A stretch of 64,000 nucleotides of DNA from Streptomyces formicae (GCF_002556545.1 NZ_CP022685.1:5992001-6056000); one strand, 5' to 3'. Shown: positions 25,762 to 34,965, numbered from the stretch's first letter. The notes: a model not told the origin generated them from the sequence alone. A program made the numbers and translations.

Positions 25762-26703
25762 CTACCCCTGCTTCCGCCCCCAGATCAGCAGCCCCGGCAG
25801 TTCCCCCGTCTTGTCGTTGTCACCGGGGCGCAGCCCTGACTTGGCGCTGTTCTTCCAGGTCATCGTGACGAGCGGGGTTCCGCCCTCGCCGACGGTCACC
25901 TTCGAGCCCGCGTAGCGCTCGCCGGGGGCCGTCTTCTCGCGCAGCCGGGCCGCGATGGACTCGGCCGCCCGTTTCGACGCCGTACGCGCGCACAACTTCT
26001 CCGAGGACGACGCGGACGACGAGGACGACGCGCCGCCCTTGCCGAGGCGCCCGCCGATCGCGAAGAGCACGGCGTCCGCGTCCTCGCGCTCGGCGTAGTA
26101 CGTCGCTTCGTACACGTCCCCCAGGCAGTCCGCGATCTCCGCGTAAGCGTCCTCGTCCAGCAGGGACTTGTCGGGTTCGGCGAGCCCCAGCTTCACGTCC
26201 GAGCGGATGCTGACGCGAGTGGAGTCGGACACCTCGTAGGTCGTGGCGTCACCGGACTTCTTGTAGCGGGTGCCGCCGTCGGCGTCGGTGGCCCGGTAGC
26301 CCCGCTTCTTCATCGCGCGGGCGACCGCGTCCGTGTCGAAGCGGCCGGTGAGCAGCGAGCCGTCGCCTACCTGGACCGACGCCCGTACGTCCTTCGCGTC
26401 GAACCCCCAGTCCGCGCGGACGTTGCCGCCCGTGTACCCGTGCTGGACGACTTCGAGGATTCCGTAGCCCGCGAGGCCCCGGTAGAGCGCGGGGTCCGCG
26501 GCCACGAGTCGGCGCGTGGTGCGCACGTCGCGGTAGGTCACCGCCTGGTCGGAGGCGGACGCCGGGACCGCGTCGAGGGCCTGTTCGAGGCCCGTGCCGT
26601 CGTCGCCGTCCCCGTCGTCCCCGCCGGGGAGGGAGCAGGCCGCCGCGCTCGCGCTCAGCGCGCCGGTGAGCAGGAGGGCCAGGAAGGGGCGGGGTATGCG
26701 CAT
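25762..26703 (-). CDS. Hypothetical lipoprotein
   Basis: 313 residues. The signal MRIPRPFLALLLTGALSASAAAC ends in a lipobox with Cys23, followed by an acidic Gly/Asp linker. No family recognised. The mature part has mixed strands and helices (TYRDVRTTRRLVAADPALY; LLTGRFDTDAVARAMKKRGY) and a Ser-rich loop near 230. Pairs of RF/DT...VARAMKKRGY-like segments resemble the tandem domains of other Streptomyces surface lipoproteins. It starts 37 bp after the hydrolase gene on the same strand and is probably co-transcribed with it. Confidence 0.8.
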   Translation of the reverse strand: MRIPRPFLALLLTGALSASAAACSLPGGDDGDGDDGTGLEQALDAVPASASDQAVTYRDVRTTRRLVAADPALYRGLAGYGILEVVQHGYTGGNVRADWGFDAKDVRASVQVGDGSLLTGRFDTDAVARAMKKRGYRATDADGGTRYKKSGDATTYEVSDSTRVSIRSDVKLGLAEPDKSLLDEDAYAEIADCLGDVYEATYYAEREDADAVLFAIGGRLGKGGASSSSSASSSEKLCARTASKRAAESIAARLREKTAPGERYAGSKVTVGEGGTPLVTMTWKNSAKSGLRPGDNDKTGELPGLLIWGRKQG

Positions 26704-26740
26704 GCGCGGCAGTGTGGCACAAGGGGCGGAGCGGGGAGGC

Positions 26741-28000
26741 TCAGCCGGTGAACTCCACCTCCGGGTAGCGCTTCGACGGCTCGTCGAGCAGGCCGTCGTC
26801 CTTCCCGCGCAGCCACCGGTCGAAGAACGAGGCCACGTACGCCCGTTGGGCCGCCACCGCCCGCGCCGGGTCGATCGTGCCGATGTTCTCCTCGACGGTC
26901 CCCCGGTCGACCCCGGCCTGCGGCAGGAGCGCGGAGAGGTCCGTGTACGCCTGGTGCCGCGAGCCCCGCAGCGTCAGGTCGCGCTGCCATCCGGTGCCGT
27001 GCGACAGGAACGCGCGCCAGGACGGCTCGGTCGGGCGGTCGCTGCCCATCAGCAGGAACGGGCGGTCGAGGCCGTGCCGCGCGACCGGCATCAGGTTCGT
27101 GCCGATCGGATCCGGGTTGAACTCCAGCGTGCCGTCCAGGTTGACGCCCGCCCTGACCCTGCGGTCCTCGTACATCGTCTCCGCGGCGGCGATTCCGCCC
27201 GCGGAGTGGCCGAACATGCCCACGCGCCGCCGGTCGACGATCTTTGAAAGGCCGTGGGGGAGCGAACCGAGGCTGTCGAGCAGGAACGTGGAGTCGGCGA
27301 CCCGTACGTCGGTGGTCTTCTTGAGGAATTCCGGCACGGCGTCGTTCTTCCGCGCCTCCTCGAACGCCTCCATCAGCGGCGCGAAGTCCTTGACCGAGCC
27401 GTCGGGGAACTGCACGGCCGGGCTCTCGTAGGTGTGGTCGACGGTCACGACGACGTATCCCCGGCTGGCCATCTCCTCGACGAGCGAGGTCCCCCAGGTG
27501 CGCGGGTCGCCCGCACCCGCGGCGTACACGAGCACGGGGCGCCGCCCGCCCCGCGCGTCGGCGGGCGCCCCCTCGCGGGCGTGGGTACGCGTGGCGGCGA
27601 AGTCGAGCGCGCCCTTCGGGACGCCGTGCGGCGACATGGCGTCCCAGCGGGTGGCGGCGCCCGGCGCCATGTAGTGCGCGCGGGCGCGGTCGTCGCCGGA
27701 GCCGGGCGCGGCCGGGTACCAGACGCTGATCATCAGCTCGCGGTACGGCCGTGCGGGCACCCACGGGTCGTGGCGCGAACGGTCGACGAGCCGCGCCGAG
27801 ACGGTTCCGATGCCGTACGGGCCGGTGGGCGCGGGGAGTTGGGCGGCGGGGGCCCCGGCCGCCGCGGCCGCACGCGCCGACCCGGGCGCGGACGTGGACG
27901 CCGAGGCGGACACCGGCAGCAGCGCCGCCGCGAGCCCGGTGGCCGCGATTCCCATCAACGTACGACGCGTCAAAGCGGAGGAAGCCGTGGAAGAAGTCAT
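26741..28000 (-). CDS. Tat-exported alpha/beta hydrolase, PAF-acetylhydrolase (isoform II)-like
   Basis: 419 residues from the ATG at 28000, which gives a clean twin-arginine signal (ALTRRTLMGIAATGLAAALL); the longer frame upstream lacks a ribosome site. The YRELMISVWYPAAPG segment, the long cap with YESPAVQFPDGSV, and the nucleophile elbow GHSAGG (about 250) match the family that includes PAF acetylhydrolase and polyester-degrading cutinase-like lipases. The acid and histidine are probably in LEFNPDP-to-MGSDRP and the SRHQAYTD loop. Extracellular ester hydrolysis is likely; the substrate is unknown. Confidence 0.85.
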   Translation of the reverse strand: MTSSTASSALTRRTLMGIAATGLAAALLPVSASASTSAPGSARAAAAAGAPAAQLPAPTGPYGIGTVSARLVDRSRHDPWVPARPYRELMISVWYPAAPGSGDDRARAHYMAPGAATRWDAMSPHGVPKGALDFAATRTHAREGAPADARGGRRPVLVYAAGAGDPRTWGTSLVEEMASRGYVVVTVDHTYESPAVQFPDGSVKDFAPLMEAFEEARKNDAVPEFLKKTTDVRVADSTFLLDSLGSLPHGLSKIVDRRRVGMFGHSAGGIAAAETMYEDRRVRAGVNLDGTLEFNPDPIGTNLMPVARHGLDRPFLLMGSDRPTEPSWRAFLSHGTGWQRDLTLRGSRHQAYTDLSALLPQAGVDRGTVEENIGTIDPARAVAAQRAYVASFFDRWLRGKDDGLLDEPSKRYPEVEFTG

Positions 28001-28055
28001 GCCCCCATGCTGCTTCCGGGCGGTCCGCCGGACCATGGGGGCGATCACGAGAATC

Positions 28056-28079
28056 CCCCTGGGGGATTACCCCCAGGGG
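28056..28079. terminator. Hairpin after the sdh operon
   Basis: CCCCTGGGGG and CCCCCAGGGG form a perfect 10-bp stem with loop ATTA, 20 bases after the sdhB stop on the minus strand and upstream of the hydrolase gene. Confidence 0.65.
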
Positions 28080-28098
28080 CCCGCCCGCCGGACAGACC

Positions 28099-28869
28099 CT
28101 AGTCCCCCCGCCGCCGGATCTTGTTCCCCAGCCACACCAGCGGATCGTACTTCCGGTCGACCGCCCGTTCCTTCAGGGGAATCAGCGCGTTGTCCGTGAT
28201 CTTGATGCCCTCGGGGCACACCTCCGTGCAGCACTTGGTGATGTTGCAGTAGCCGAGCCCGTGCTCGTCCTGCGCGGTGCGTTTGCGGTCGAGGCCGGAG
28301 TCCGCCGCCGCGTCCAGCGGATGCATGTCCAGCTCGGCGACCCGCATCAGGAAGCGCGGCCCGGCGAAGGCGCCCTTGTTCTCCTCGTGGTCGCGCACCA
28401 CGTGGCAGGTGTCCTGGCACAGGAAGCACTCGATGCACTTGCGGAACTCCTGCGAGCGGTCCACGTCCGCCTGTTGCATGCGGTACTCGCCGGGACCGAG
28501 GTCGGCGGGCGGCACGAAGGCCGGGACCTCGCGCGCCTTCGTGTAGTTGAAGCCGACGTCCGTCACCAGGTCGCGCACCACGGGGAAGGCCCGCAGCGGT
28601 GTCACCGTGATGAGCTCGTCGGGCTCGAAGACCGACATGCGCGTCATGCACATCAGCCGGGGCCGCCCGTTGATCTCCGCCGAGCACGAACCGCACTTGC
28701 CCGCCTTGCAGTTCCAGCGCACCGCGAGGTCGGGCGCCTGGGTGGCCTGGAGGCGGTGGATGATGTCGAGGACGACCTCGCCCTCGTTGACCTCGATGGT
28801 GAAGTCCTCCAGGGCGCCGCCGCCGGTGTCCCCGCGCCAGACCTTGAATCGCGCGTCGTACGAACTCAC
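28099..28869 (-). CDS. sdhB: Succinate dehydrogenase/fumarate reductase iron-sulfur subunit
   Basis: 256 residues. The GTG start overlaps the sdhA stop (GTGA) and GAGGAG lies 8 bases upstream, which is decisive against the longer frame. The [2Fe-2S] motif is CKAGKCGSC (about 61-69), with the fourth Cys in LMCMTRM; the [4Fe-4S] and [3Fe-4S] ligands are in CIECFLCQDTCH and CNITKCCTEVCP. It passes electrons from the flavoprotein to the membrane quinone site. The FrdB-like brevity matches the second, non-housekeeping Sdh set known in Streptomyces. Confidence 0.93.
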   Translation of the reverse strand: MSSYDARFKVWRGDTGGGALEDFTIEVNEGEVVLDIIHRLQATQAPDLAVRWNCKAGKCGSCSAEINGRPRLMCMTRMSVFEPDELITVTPLRAFPVVRDLVTDVGFNYTKAREVPAFVPPADLGPGEYRMQQADVDRSQEFRKCIECFLCQDTCHVVRDHEENKGAFAGPRFLMRVAELDMHPLDAAADSGLDRKRTAQDEHGLGYCNITKCCTEVCPEGIKITDNALIPLKERAVDRKYDPLVWLGNKIRRRGD

Positions 28870-30809
28870 TCGTACAGCTCCTCTTCGGCCAGGTACTTGA
28901 CCAGCTCCTCCTTCTCGAAGAGGGCGAGCAGGTCCGGGCGGATGGGTTCGGTGGTCACGCGGACGAGGTCGATCTGGCCGCGTACGGGATCGGTGGCCGC
29001 CAACCCGCCGCTGGGATCGGTGAGTTGGCAGAGCAGGTTGACGCGGCGCCATTCGCGGCTCATCGCGGGATGGTCCTCGCGGGTGTGGCCGCCGCGGCTC
29101 TCCGTGCGCTCCAGGGCGGCCCGTGCCACGCACTCGCTGACGAGCAGCATGTTGCGCAGGTCGAGCGCCAGGTGCCAGCCGGGGTTGAACTGCCGGTGCC
29201 CCTCGACCCCGGCCCGCCGGGCCCGCACCCGCAGGTCGGCGAGCTTCTCCAGGGCCTGCGCCATCTCGCCCTCGCGGCGGATGATGCCGACCAGGTCGTT
29301 CATCGTCTGCTGGAGTTCCTGGTGAAGGGTGTACGGATTCTCCGGCGTCGCCCCGTCCTCGGGCCCCTCCGCGCTGAACGGCCGCAGCGCCTCGGCCGCC
29401 GCGGTGTCCACCTGCACCTCGTCCACGGCGGGCCGCGCCGCAAGGCCCGCGGTGTACCTGGCCGCGTGCAGTCCCGCGCGCCGTCCGAAGACGAGCAGGT
29501 CGGAGAGCGAGTTGCCGCCGAGCCGGTTGGAGCCGTGCATGCCGCCCGCGACCTCACCCGCGGCGTAGAGCCCGGCGACGCGGCGCGCTGCCGCGGTGTC
29601 GGAGTCGACCGCGATGCCGCCCATCACGTAGTGGCAGGTCGGCCCGACCTCCATCGCCTCCGCGGTGATGTCGACGTCGGCGAGTTCCTTGAACTGGTGG
29701 TACATGGACGGCAGTCGGCGCTTGATGACCTCGGCGGGCATGCGCGTGGAGACGTCGAGGAAGACGCCACCGTGCGGTGAGCCGCGGCCCGCCTTCACCT
29801 CGGAGTTGATGGCGCGCGCGACCTCGTCGCGGGGCAGCAGCTCGGGCGGGCGGCGGTTGTGGTCCGGGTCGTCGTACCAGCGGTCGCCCTCCTCCTCCGA
29901 CTGCGCGTACTTCTCCTTGAAGACGTCGGGCACGTAGTCGAACATGAACCGCTTGCCCTCGGAGTTCCTGAGGACGCCGCCGTCGCCGCGCACGGACTCG
30001 GTGACGAGGATGCCCTTCACCGACGGCGGCCAGACCATGCCGGTCGGGTGGAACTGCACGAACTCCATGTTCAGGAGCGGTGCCCCGGCGAGCAGCGCGA
30101 GCGCGTGCCCGTCACCGGTGTACTCCCAGGAGTTCGACGTCACCTTGAAGGACTTGCCGATGCCGCCGGTCGCCAGGACCACGCTCGGCGCCTCCAGGAC
30201 GAAGAAGCGCCCGGACTCGCGGTCGTAGCAGAAGGTCCCGCAGACCCGCCCGCCGCCGTCGCCGGTCTCCTCCTTCAACACCCGGGTGACCGTGCACTCC
30301 TGAAAGACCTTCAGGCGTGCTTCGTAGTCGCCGAATTCGCGGTAGTCCTCCTGTTGGAGGGCGACGATCTTCTGCTGGAGGGTGCGGATGAGTTCGAGGC
30401 CCGTGCGGTCGCCGACGTGGGCCAGGCGCGGGTACTCGTGTCCGCCGAAGTTGCGCTGGGAGATCCGGCCGTCGGGCGTGCGGTCGAACAGGGCGCCCCA
30501 GGTCTCCAGCTCCCAGACGCGGTCGGGCGCCTCGCGGGCGTGCAGCTCGGCCATCCGCCACTGGTTGAGGAACTTGCCGCCGCGCAGGGTGTCCCGGAAG
30601 TGGACCTGCCAGTTGTCGCCGGAGTTCACGTTGCCCATGGAGGCCGCGATGCCGCCCTCGGCCATCACCGTATGGGCCTTGCCGAAGAGCGACTTGCAGA
30701 TCACCGCGGTCCGCGCGCCCTGCTCACGGGCCTCGATCGCGGCCCGCAGCCCGGCCCCGCCCGCGCCCACCACGACGACGTCCCACTGCTGCCGTTCCAC
30801 TGGAGACAT
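28866..30809 (-). CDS. sdhA: Succinate dehydrogenase/fumarate reductase flavoprotein subunit
   Basis: 647 residues, beginning WDVVVVGAGGAGLRAAIEA, the FAD dinucleotide-binding fold. SMGNVNSGDNWQVHFRDTLRGG, the substrate-loop MEFVQFHPTGM and the late MHGSNRLGGNSLSDLLVFGRRAG are standard Sdh/Frd signatures. The ATG at 30809 overlaps the sdhC stop (TGATG), and the gene overlaps sdhB by 4 bases. The longer frame to 31085 overlaps sdhC and lacks support. Works at the inner face of the membrane in the citric acid cycle or as a fumarate reductase. Confidence 0.94.
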   Translation of the reverse strand: MSPVERQQWDVVVVGAGGAGLRAAIEAREQGARTAVICKSLFGKAHTVMAEGGIAASMGNVNSGDNWQVHFRDTLRGGKFLNQWRMAELHAREAPDRVWELETWGALFDRTPDGRISQRNFGGHEYPRLAHVGDRTGLELIRTLQQKIVALQQEDYREFGDYEARLKVFQECTVTRVLKEETGDGGGRVCGTFCYDRESGRFFVLEAPSVVLATGGIGKSFKVTSNSWEYTGDGHALALLAGAPLLNMEFVQFHPTGMVWPPSVKGILVTESVRGDGGVLRNSEGKRFMFDYVPDVFKEKYAQSEEEGDRWYDDPDHNRRPPELLPRDEVARAINSEVKAGRGSPHGGVFLDVSTRMPAEVIKRRLPSMYHQFKELADVDITAEAMEVGPTCHYVMGGIAVDSDTAAARRVAGLYAAGEVAGGMHGSNRLGGNSLSDLLVFGRRAGLHAARYTAGLAARPAVDEVQVDTAAAEALRPFSAEGPEDGATPENPYTLHQELQQTMNDLVGIIRREGEMAQALEKLADLRVRARRAGVEGHRQFNPGWHLALDLRNMLLVSECVARAALERTESRGGHTREDHPAMSREWRRVNLLCQLTDPSGGLAATDPVRGQIDLVRVTTEPIRPDLLALFEKEELVKYLAEEELYE

Positions 30810-31645
30810 CAGAACAACCTCGGATCGTCGAAGGCGCCGGACGCGAGCAGGTACACATAGAAGTCGGCGAGCGCCACGCTCACCAACGACGCCCAGGCGA
30901 GCAGCATGTGACGGGCGTTCAGCTTTCCGACCCACTGCCACATGCGATAGCGGACCGGATGCTTGGAGAAGTGCTTGAGCTTGCCGCCGACGATGTGCCG
31001 ACAGGAGTGGCAGGAGAGCGTGTACGCCCAGATCAGCGAGATGTTGACGACGAAGATCAGGGTGCCGAGGCCCATGTGGCCCCACGCGTAGTGCTCGTCA
31101 CGGAAGGAGAGCGCGGTGTCGTACGTGAGGATGCCCGCGACCGGCACCGCCGCGTAGAAGAAGTACCGGTGGATGTTCTGGACGATCAGCGGGAAGCGGG
31201 TCTCACCGGAGTACTTCTTGTGCGGCTCGGCGACCGCGCACGCCGGTGGTGAGGCCCAGAAGCCGCGGTAGTACGCCTTGCGGTAGTAGTAGCAGGTCAG
31301 CCGGAAGCCGAGCGGGAAGATCAGGATGAGCAGCGCGGGGGACAGGCCCCACCAGCTGCCGAAGATCTCCCAGTTGGGGCCCGAGCGCATCGGCGCGCAG
31401 TTGTCGGCCAGGCAGGGCGAGTAGAACGGCGACACGTAGGGCGCCTGGTAATAGTCCGCGTTCGCGAAGGCCCGCCACGTCGAGTAGACGACGAAGGCGA
31501 GCAGCCCGGCGGCCGTCACCGCGGGCGCGAGCCACCAGCGGTCGGTCCGCAGATGGGCAGCGCCGATCGCGGCGCGCGTGCCGTCGCGCACGCCGCCTGC
31601 CGGGGTCCTGCCGCTTTTCGGTTGGGGTTCCGTGCCGGTGGCCAA
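30809..31645 (-). CDS. Succinate dehydrogenase membrane subunit (cytochrome b-type)
   Basis: 278 residues if the TTG at 31645 is the start; GAAGGAG lies 10 bases before it and no better start exists in frame. Five membrane helices. Candidate haem ligands include the His in VQNIHRYFFY, in HYAWGHMG and in SCHSCRHIVGG. The family (single fused C/D-like subunit beside FrdA/FrdB-type subunits) anchors the complex and binds quinone. It has two Cys pairs in the outer loop (SPCLADNCAP). Confidence 0.85.
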   Translation of the reverse strand: MATGTEPQPKSGRTPAGGVRDGTRAAIGAAHLRTDRWWLAPAVTAAGLLAFVVYSTWRAFANADYYQAPYVSPFYSPCLADNCAPMRSGPNWEIFGSWWGLSPALLILIFPLGFRLTCYYYRKAYYRGFWASPPACAVAEPHKKYSGETRFPLIVQNIHRYFFYAAVPVAGILTYDTALSFRDEHYAWGHMGLGTLIFVVNISLIWAYTLSCHSCRHIVGGKLKHFSKHPVRYRMWQWVGKLNARHMLLAWASLVSVALADFYVYLLASGAFDDPRLF

Positions 31646-31698
31646 CGAGGCTCCACTCCTTCTTCCACGGTTGGGGGAGGGGCTCTGAGGGGCGTGGC

Positions 31699-32001
31699 TC
31701 AGGGCGCGCGGCGGTCGCGGGCGCCCAGGCCCTCGTCGTCGGAGTCCGTCCACAGAGCGCTGTCGTACGGCGTGTCGGGGATCGTCACCAGGTCCGGCCT
31801 GCGTGGCGCCCCGCCGGGAACGGGGGCGGCCGCGCGCAGCAGGGCGACGCTCTCCCGCAGATGGTCGGTGTCCGTGCGCACCCGGCGTACGTCGACGCTG
31901 TCCGCCAGCTCGTCACCGGCCTGCCGCTCCAGCTTGCCGACGGTGCGGACCAGGTCGTCGACGCAGCGCTGAAGATCCGTCAATTCATCGTGCAGAGCCA
32001 T
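31699..32001 (-). CDS. Small coiled-coil hypothetical protein upstream of sdhC
   Basis: 100 residues from the ATG at 32001 (TGAGGC just upstream). MALHDELTDLQRCVDDLVRTVGKLE is a heptad coiled coil extending to about 50; the C-terminal half is Pro/Asp-rich. I do not recognise a family. It stands 53 bp upstream of the sdhC start on the same strand and may be the first gene of that operon. Confidence 0.7.
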   Translation of the reverse strand: MALHDELTDLQRCVDDLVRTVGKLERQAGDELADSVDVRRVRTDTDHLRESVALLRAAAPVPGGAPRRPDLVTIPDTPYDSALWTDSDDEGLGARDRRAP

Positions 32002-32357
32002 CACTTGCCTCACTTCAGGTGTGCGGTGGCAACGCTCATGCGCCTGCGAGTGTCGCGCGTCACATCCCGGCTTGTGAAGGGATCTGCACCGATTGCCGGG
32101 TCGACGGCCGTGAATGCGCCGGATCACGCGCCGGTCGCGTCGACAGGGACCGAAAGTGATCGCCGGTGACCGCGCCGTTGGGCCGCACGAGTGGGATCTG
32201 CGCGCCCCCACGTCGTGCCTCCGCCGCACCACCGATCCCGTCCCCTTCAGTGGGGCGATAGATGTGATCAGCTCCATATACCCCCAAACGTGATCAAACC
32301 CGGCCCGGACCTGGCAGCGGGCGGCCGGGCGAGCCCCGCACCCCGGAGGTACCAGCC
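32002..32357. other. Intergenic region between divergent genes
   Basis: About 355 bases. It holds two GTGATCA heptamers at 32264-32270 and 32290-32296 (26 bp apart) directly in front of the peptide-binding gene, and an otherwise ordinary GC-rich sequence. It should contain divergent promoters, but I cannot assign convincing -35/-10 pairs. Confidence 0.5.
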
Positions 32358-34724
32358 ATGTCCCACGACCGCGTCAGAGTCAGATCTGTCGTGTTTCTCG
32401 CGACGGGGGTACTGGCTCTGCCCGCCCTCGCCGGATGCAGCTCGAACGACGAGGCAGGACGGCCGACGGCGGGCCAGGACGTCGCACCCGCGGCCCGGGA
32501 CCTGGTCGCCGACGGGGGAACCGTGAAGTGGGCGGTCGACGCCCTGCCCGAGACCCTCAACTCCTTCCAGGCCGACGCCGATCCGGGCACCTCGCGGGTC
32601 GCGGGCGCGGTCCTGCCCTCGCTGTTCAGGATCGACGCGCAGGGCAGGGCGCAGGCCAACCCCGACTTCCTGGAGTCGGCCGAGGTCGTGGAGAGCGAGC
32701 CCAAGCAGGTCGTCCTGTACAAGCTCAACCAGCAGGCGGTCTGGAGCGACGGCCGGGAGATCGGCGCCGACGACTTCGCCGCGCAGTGGCGGGCCCTCTC
32801 CGGCAAGGACACCGCGTACTGGACGGCGCGGAACGCGGGCTACGACCGCGTCGAGAAGATCGAGCGCGGCGCGAACAACCTGGAGGTGCGGGTCACCTTC
32901 GCCAAGCCGTACGCCGACTGGCGCTCCCTGTTCTCGCCGCTGTACCCCAAGCAGGTCATGGGGACCCCCGACGGCTTCAACGACGGCGCGCGCCGCAAGC
33001 TCAAGGTGACCGCGGGACCCTTCGCGCTCTCCGACGTCGACCGCAAGGCGGGCGACGTGACGCTGACGCGCAACCCGCGCTGGTGGGGCAGGCCCGCCAA
33101 GCTGGACAAGCTCGTGCTGCGCGAGGTGCCGCGCGACGAGCGGGCCAAGGCGCTCGCCGACGGCGACGTCGACCTGGCGGAGATCGACCCGGCGGAGGCG
33201 GACCGCATCACGCTGGCCGCCCGCGACAAGGGCGCGCAGGGGCCACTGGCGCACGGCCCCGGCTCGACGATCACCCCGGGCAGGGCGCTGCGCTCCTGGG
33301 CGATCGCACACGGCTCCGACGAGGAGGCCGCGGAGACAGAGGCGGCGGCGCGCTCCAAGACGCGCAAGGCCGTCAAGAAGTACGCGAAGGAGCAGACGGG
33401 CCTGCGCGGCTACGTGGTCCGCAAGTCCCTGGAGCCCGCCTACACCCAGCTGGCGCTCAACGGCTCGGAGGGCCCGCTCGCGGACGACCGGGTGCGCCGC
33501 GCGGTGGCCCGCGCCCTGGACAGGGAGCAGCTCGCCGAGACCGTGCTCAAGCCGCTCGGCCTGCCCGCGAAGCCGGTCGGCAGCCACCTCGCGCTGGCCG
33601 GGCAGCAGGCGTACGCCGACAACAGCGGGGCCCTCGGTGAGCAGGACACCACCGAGGCCAGGGCGCTGCTCGCGGACGCGGGCTGGATGCCGGGCGCCCC
33701 GCTCAAGGACAAGAAGGCCAAGACCGCGGGCAGCGAGGCGGACCGCAAGAAGAAGGCGCGCGAGTCCGACGAGGGCGAGGGCTCAGAGAACTCCGAGGCT
33801 TCGAACTCCGAGACTTCGAACTCCGAGACTTCGGGGGACGACGGCACGTACATCGTCGGCGAGGACGACGGGAAGCCCGGCGACAGCGGCACCACCGTGC
33901 TCGCCCCGGCCCCCGCCGCCGCCTACCAGCGGGCCGCGCTGAACCGGCAGGCCGACGTGCTGGGCCTGCCCGGCGAGGCCGAGAAGGAACAGAAGAAGAA
34001 GGACCCGGGCGGCCAGGCCAAGCAGCACGCCGAGAAGCAGTCCGCGGCCAAGTCCCACACCGGCTCCCACACCGGCTCCCACGACCAGGCCAAGGGCGGC
34101 GCCCCCGGCGCCTACGCGCCCCGGGGCACCGCGGCCCCCGCGGCGGTCGGCGGACCGCTCGCCAAGGACGGCAAGCCGCTCACGCTGCGCTTCGTGCTCC
34201 CGTCGGGGGAGGGCTCCGAGCCGCTGCGCGCGGTGGCCGACCGGATCACGCGGATGCTGGAGCGGATCGGGGTGCGCACCGAGATCTCCAAGGTCGCCGA
34301 CGAGAGCTACTTCAAGGACCACATCGCGTCAGGACAGTACGACCTGGCGCTCTACTCCTGGCCCGCCTCCGCCTTCCCGGCCACCGACGCCCGCCCGATC
34401 TTCGCCAAGCCGGTCCCGGCCGCGGACGGCTCGCTGAACGTCGAGCAGAACTACACGCGCGTGGGCACGGACCACATCGACCAGCTCTTCGACCAGGCGG
34501 CGGGGGAGCTCGACGAGGAGACCGCCCGTTCCCTGGTCAGGAAGGCCGACGCCCGCATCTGGGCGGAGGCGGGCTCCATCCCCCTCTACCAGCGCCCCCA
34601 GCTGGTGGCGGCCAGGCCGAATCTCGCGAACGCCGGAGCCTTCGGCTTCCAGTCCCCGGAATTCGAGGACATCGGCTTCCTGAAGCCGGGCGCCAAGCCG
34701 TCGGTGAAGCCCTCGGAGAAGTGA
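32358..34724 (+). CDS. Peptide-binding lipoprotein (SBP family 5) with large low-complexity insertion
   Basis: 788 residues; family members usually have 530-600. Lipobox ALAGCSS, Cys near 27. The receptor body (VDALPETLNSFQADADPGTSR, AVWSDGREIGADDFAAQW, RNPRWWGRPAKLDKLVLREVP; ending SIPLYQRPQLVAARPNL) is a DppA/OppA-type fold. Between about 450 and 600 the sequence is replaced by charged, Ser/Lys/Ala-rich repeats (NSETSNSETSG; SHTGSHTGSH), unlike any receptor core, probably a surface-exposed linker. No permease or ATPase is adjacent, so it is an orphan receptor that could serve the importers downstream. A TGA stop and an 11-bp terminator follow. Confidence 0.87.
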   Translation: MSHDRVRVRSVVFLATGVLALPALAGCSSNDEAGRPTAGQDVAPAARDLVADGGTVKWAVDALPETLNSFQADADPGTSRVAGAVLPSLFRIDAQGRAQANPDFLESAEVVESEPKQVVLYKLNQQAVWSDGREIGADDFAAQWRALSGKDTAYWTARNAGYDRVEKIERGANNLEVRVTFAKPYADWRSLFSPLYPKQVMGTPDGFNDGARRKLKVTAGPFALSDVDRKAGDVTLTRNPRWWGRPAKLDKLVLREVPRDERAKALADGDVDLAEIDPAEADRITLAARDKGAQGPLAHGPGSTITPGRALRSWAIAHGSDEEAAETEAAARSKTRKAVKKYAKEQTGLRGYVVRKSLEPAYTQLALNGSEGPLADDRVRRAVARALDREQLAETVLKPLGLPAKPVGSHLALAGQQAYADNSGALGEQDTTEARALLADAGWMPGAPLKDKKAKTAGSEADRKKKARESDEGEGSENSEASNSETSNSETSGDDGTYIVGEDDGKPGDSGTTVLAPAPAAAYQRAALNRQADVLGLPGEAEKEQKKKDPGGQAKQHAEKQSAAKSHTGSHTGSHDQAKGGAPGAYAPRGTAAPAAVGGPLAKDGKPLTLRFVLPSGEGSEPLRAVADRITRMLERIGVRTEISKVADESYFKDHIASGQYDLALYSWPASAFPATDARPIFAKPVPAADGSLNVEQNYTRVGTDHIDQLFDQAAGELDEETARSLVRKADARIWAEAGSIPLYQRPQLVAARPNLANAGAFGFQSPEFEDIGFLKPGAKPSVKPSEK

Positions 34725-34785
34725 CGTACACCGCCTTCCGGAAAGTGGCGTACACCGCCTTCCGAAAAGCGGCGTACACCGAGTC
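34725..34785 (+). repeat. 24-bp tandem repeat, about 2.4 copies
   Basis: Units beginning GCGTACACCGCCTTCCG start near 34728, 34748 and 34772, immediately after the binding-protein stop codon. Confidence 0.6.
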
Positions 34786-34819
34786 TTCACGCGTCTGACG
34801 CTCAGATTCCGCTCAACTC

Positions 34820-34850
34820 CCTTGCCCGCCGCACACCCCGGCGGGCAAGG
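34820..34850 (+). terminator. Terminator of the orphan binding-protein gene
   Basis: Perfect 11-bp stem CCTTGCCCGCC / GGCGGGCAAGG with a 9-base loop. Because it is symmetrical it can serve either strand. Confidence 0.75.
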
Positions 34851-34959
34851 TCGTGCCTACCCATTGACCTGCGCTTTTCCCCTTCACCCCAGCTGCTCCC
34901 CGCACCCCGTCGAAGACGGCGCCCAGACCCCCGCGGAGGCCGCCTCCGCGCGAGCCACG

Positions 34960-34965
34960 TAGACT
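34960..34965 (+). promoter_or_regulatory. Candidate -10 (TAGACT) of typA
   Basis: TAGACT lies about 95 bases before the typA ATG; the -35 is weak. The remaining 300 bases between the repeat and typA show nothing else. Confidence 0.35.

Noticed and set aside
28866..31085. A longer sdhA starting at 31085
   Set aside because: The extra part is the antisense of nothing and overlaps sdhC out of frame; the ATG at 30809 has the flavin-binding start and overlaps the sdhC stop.
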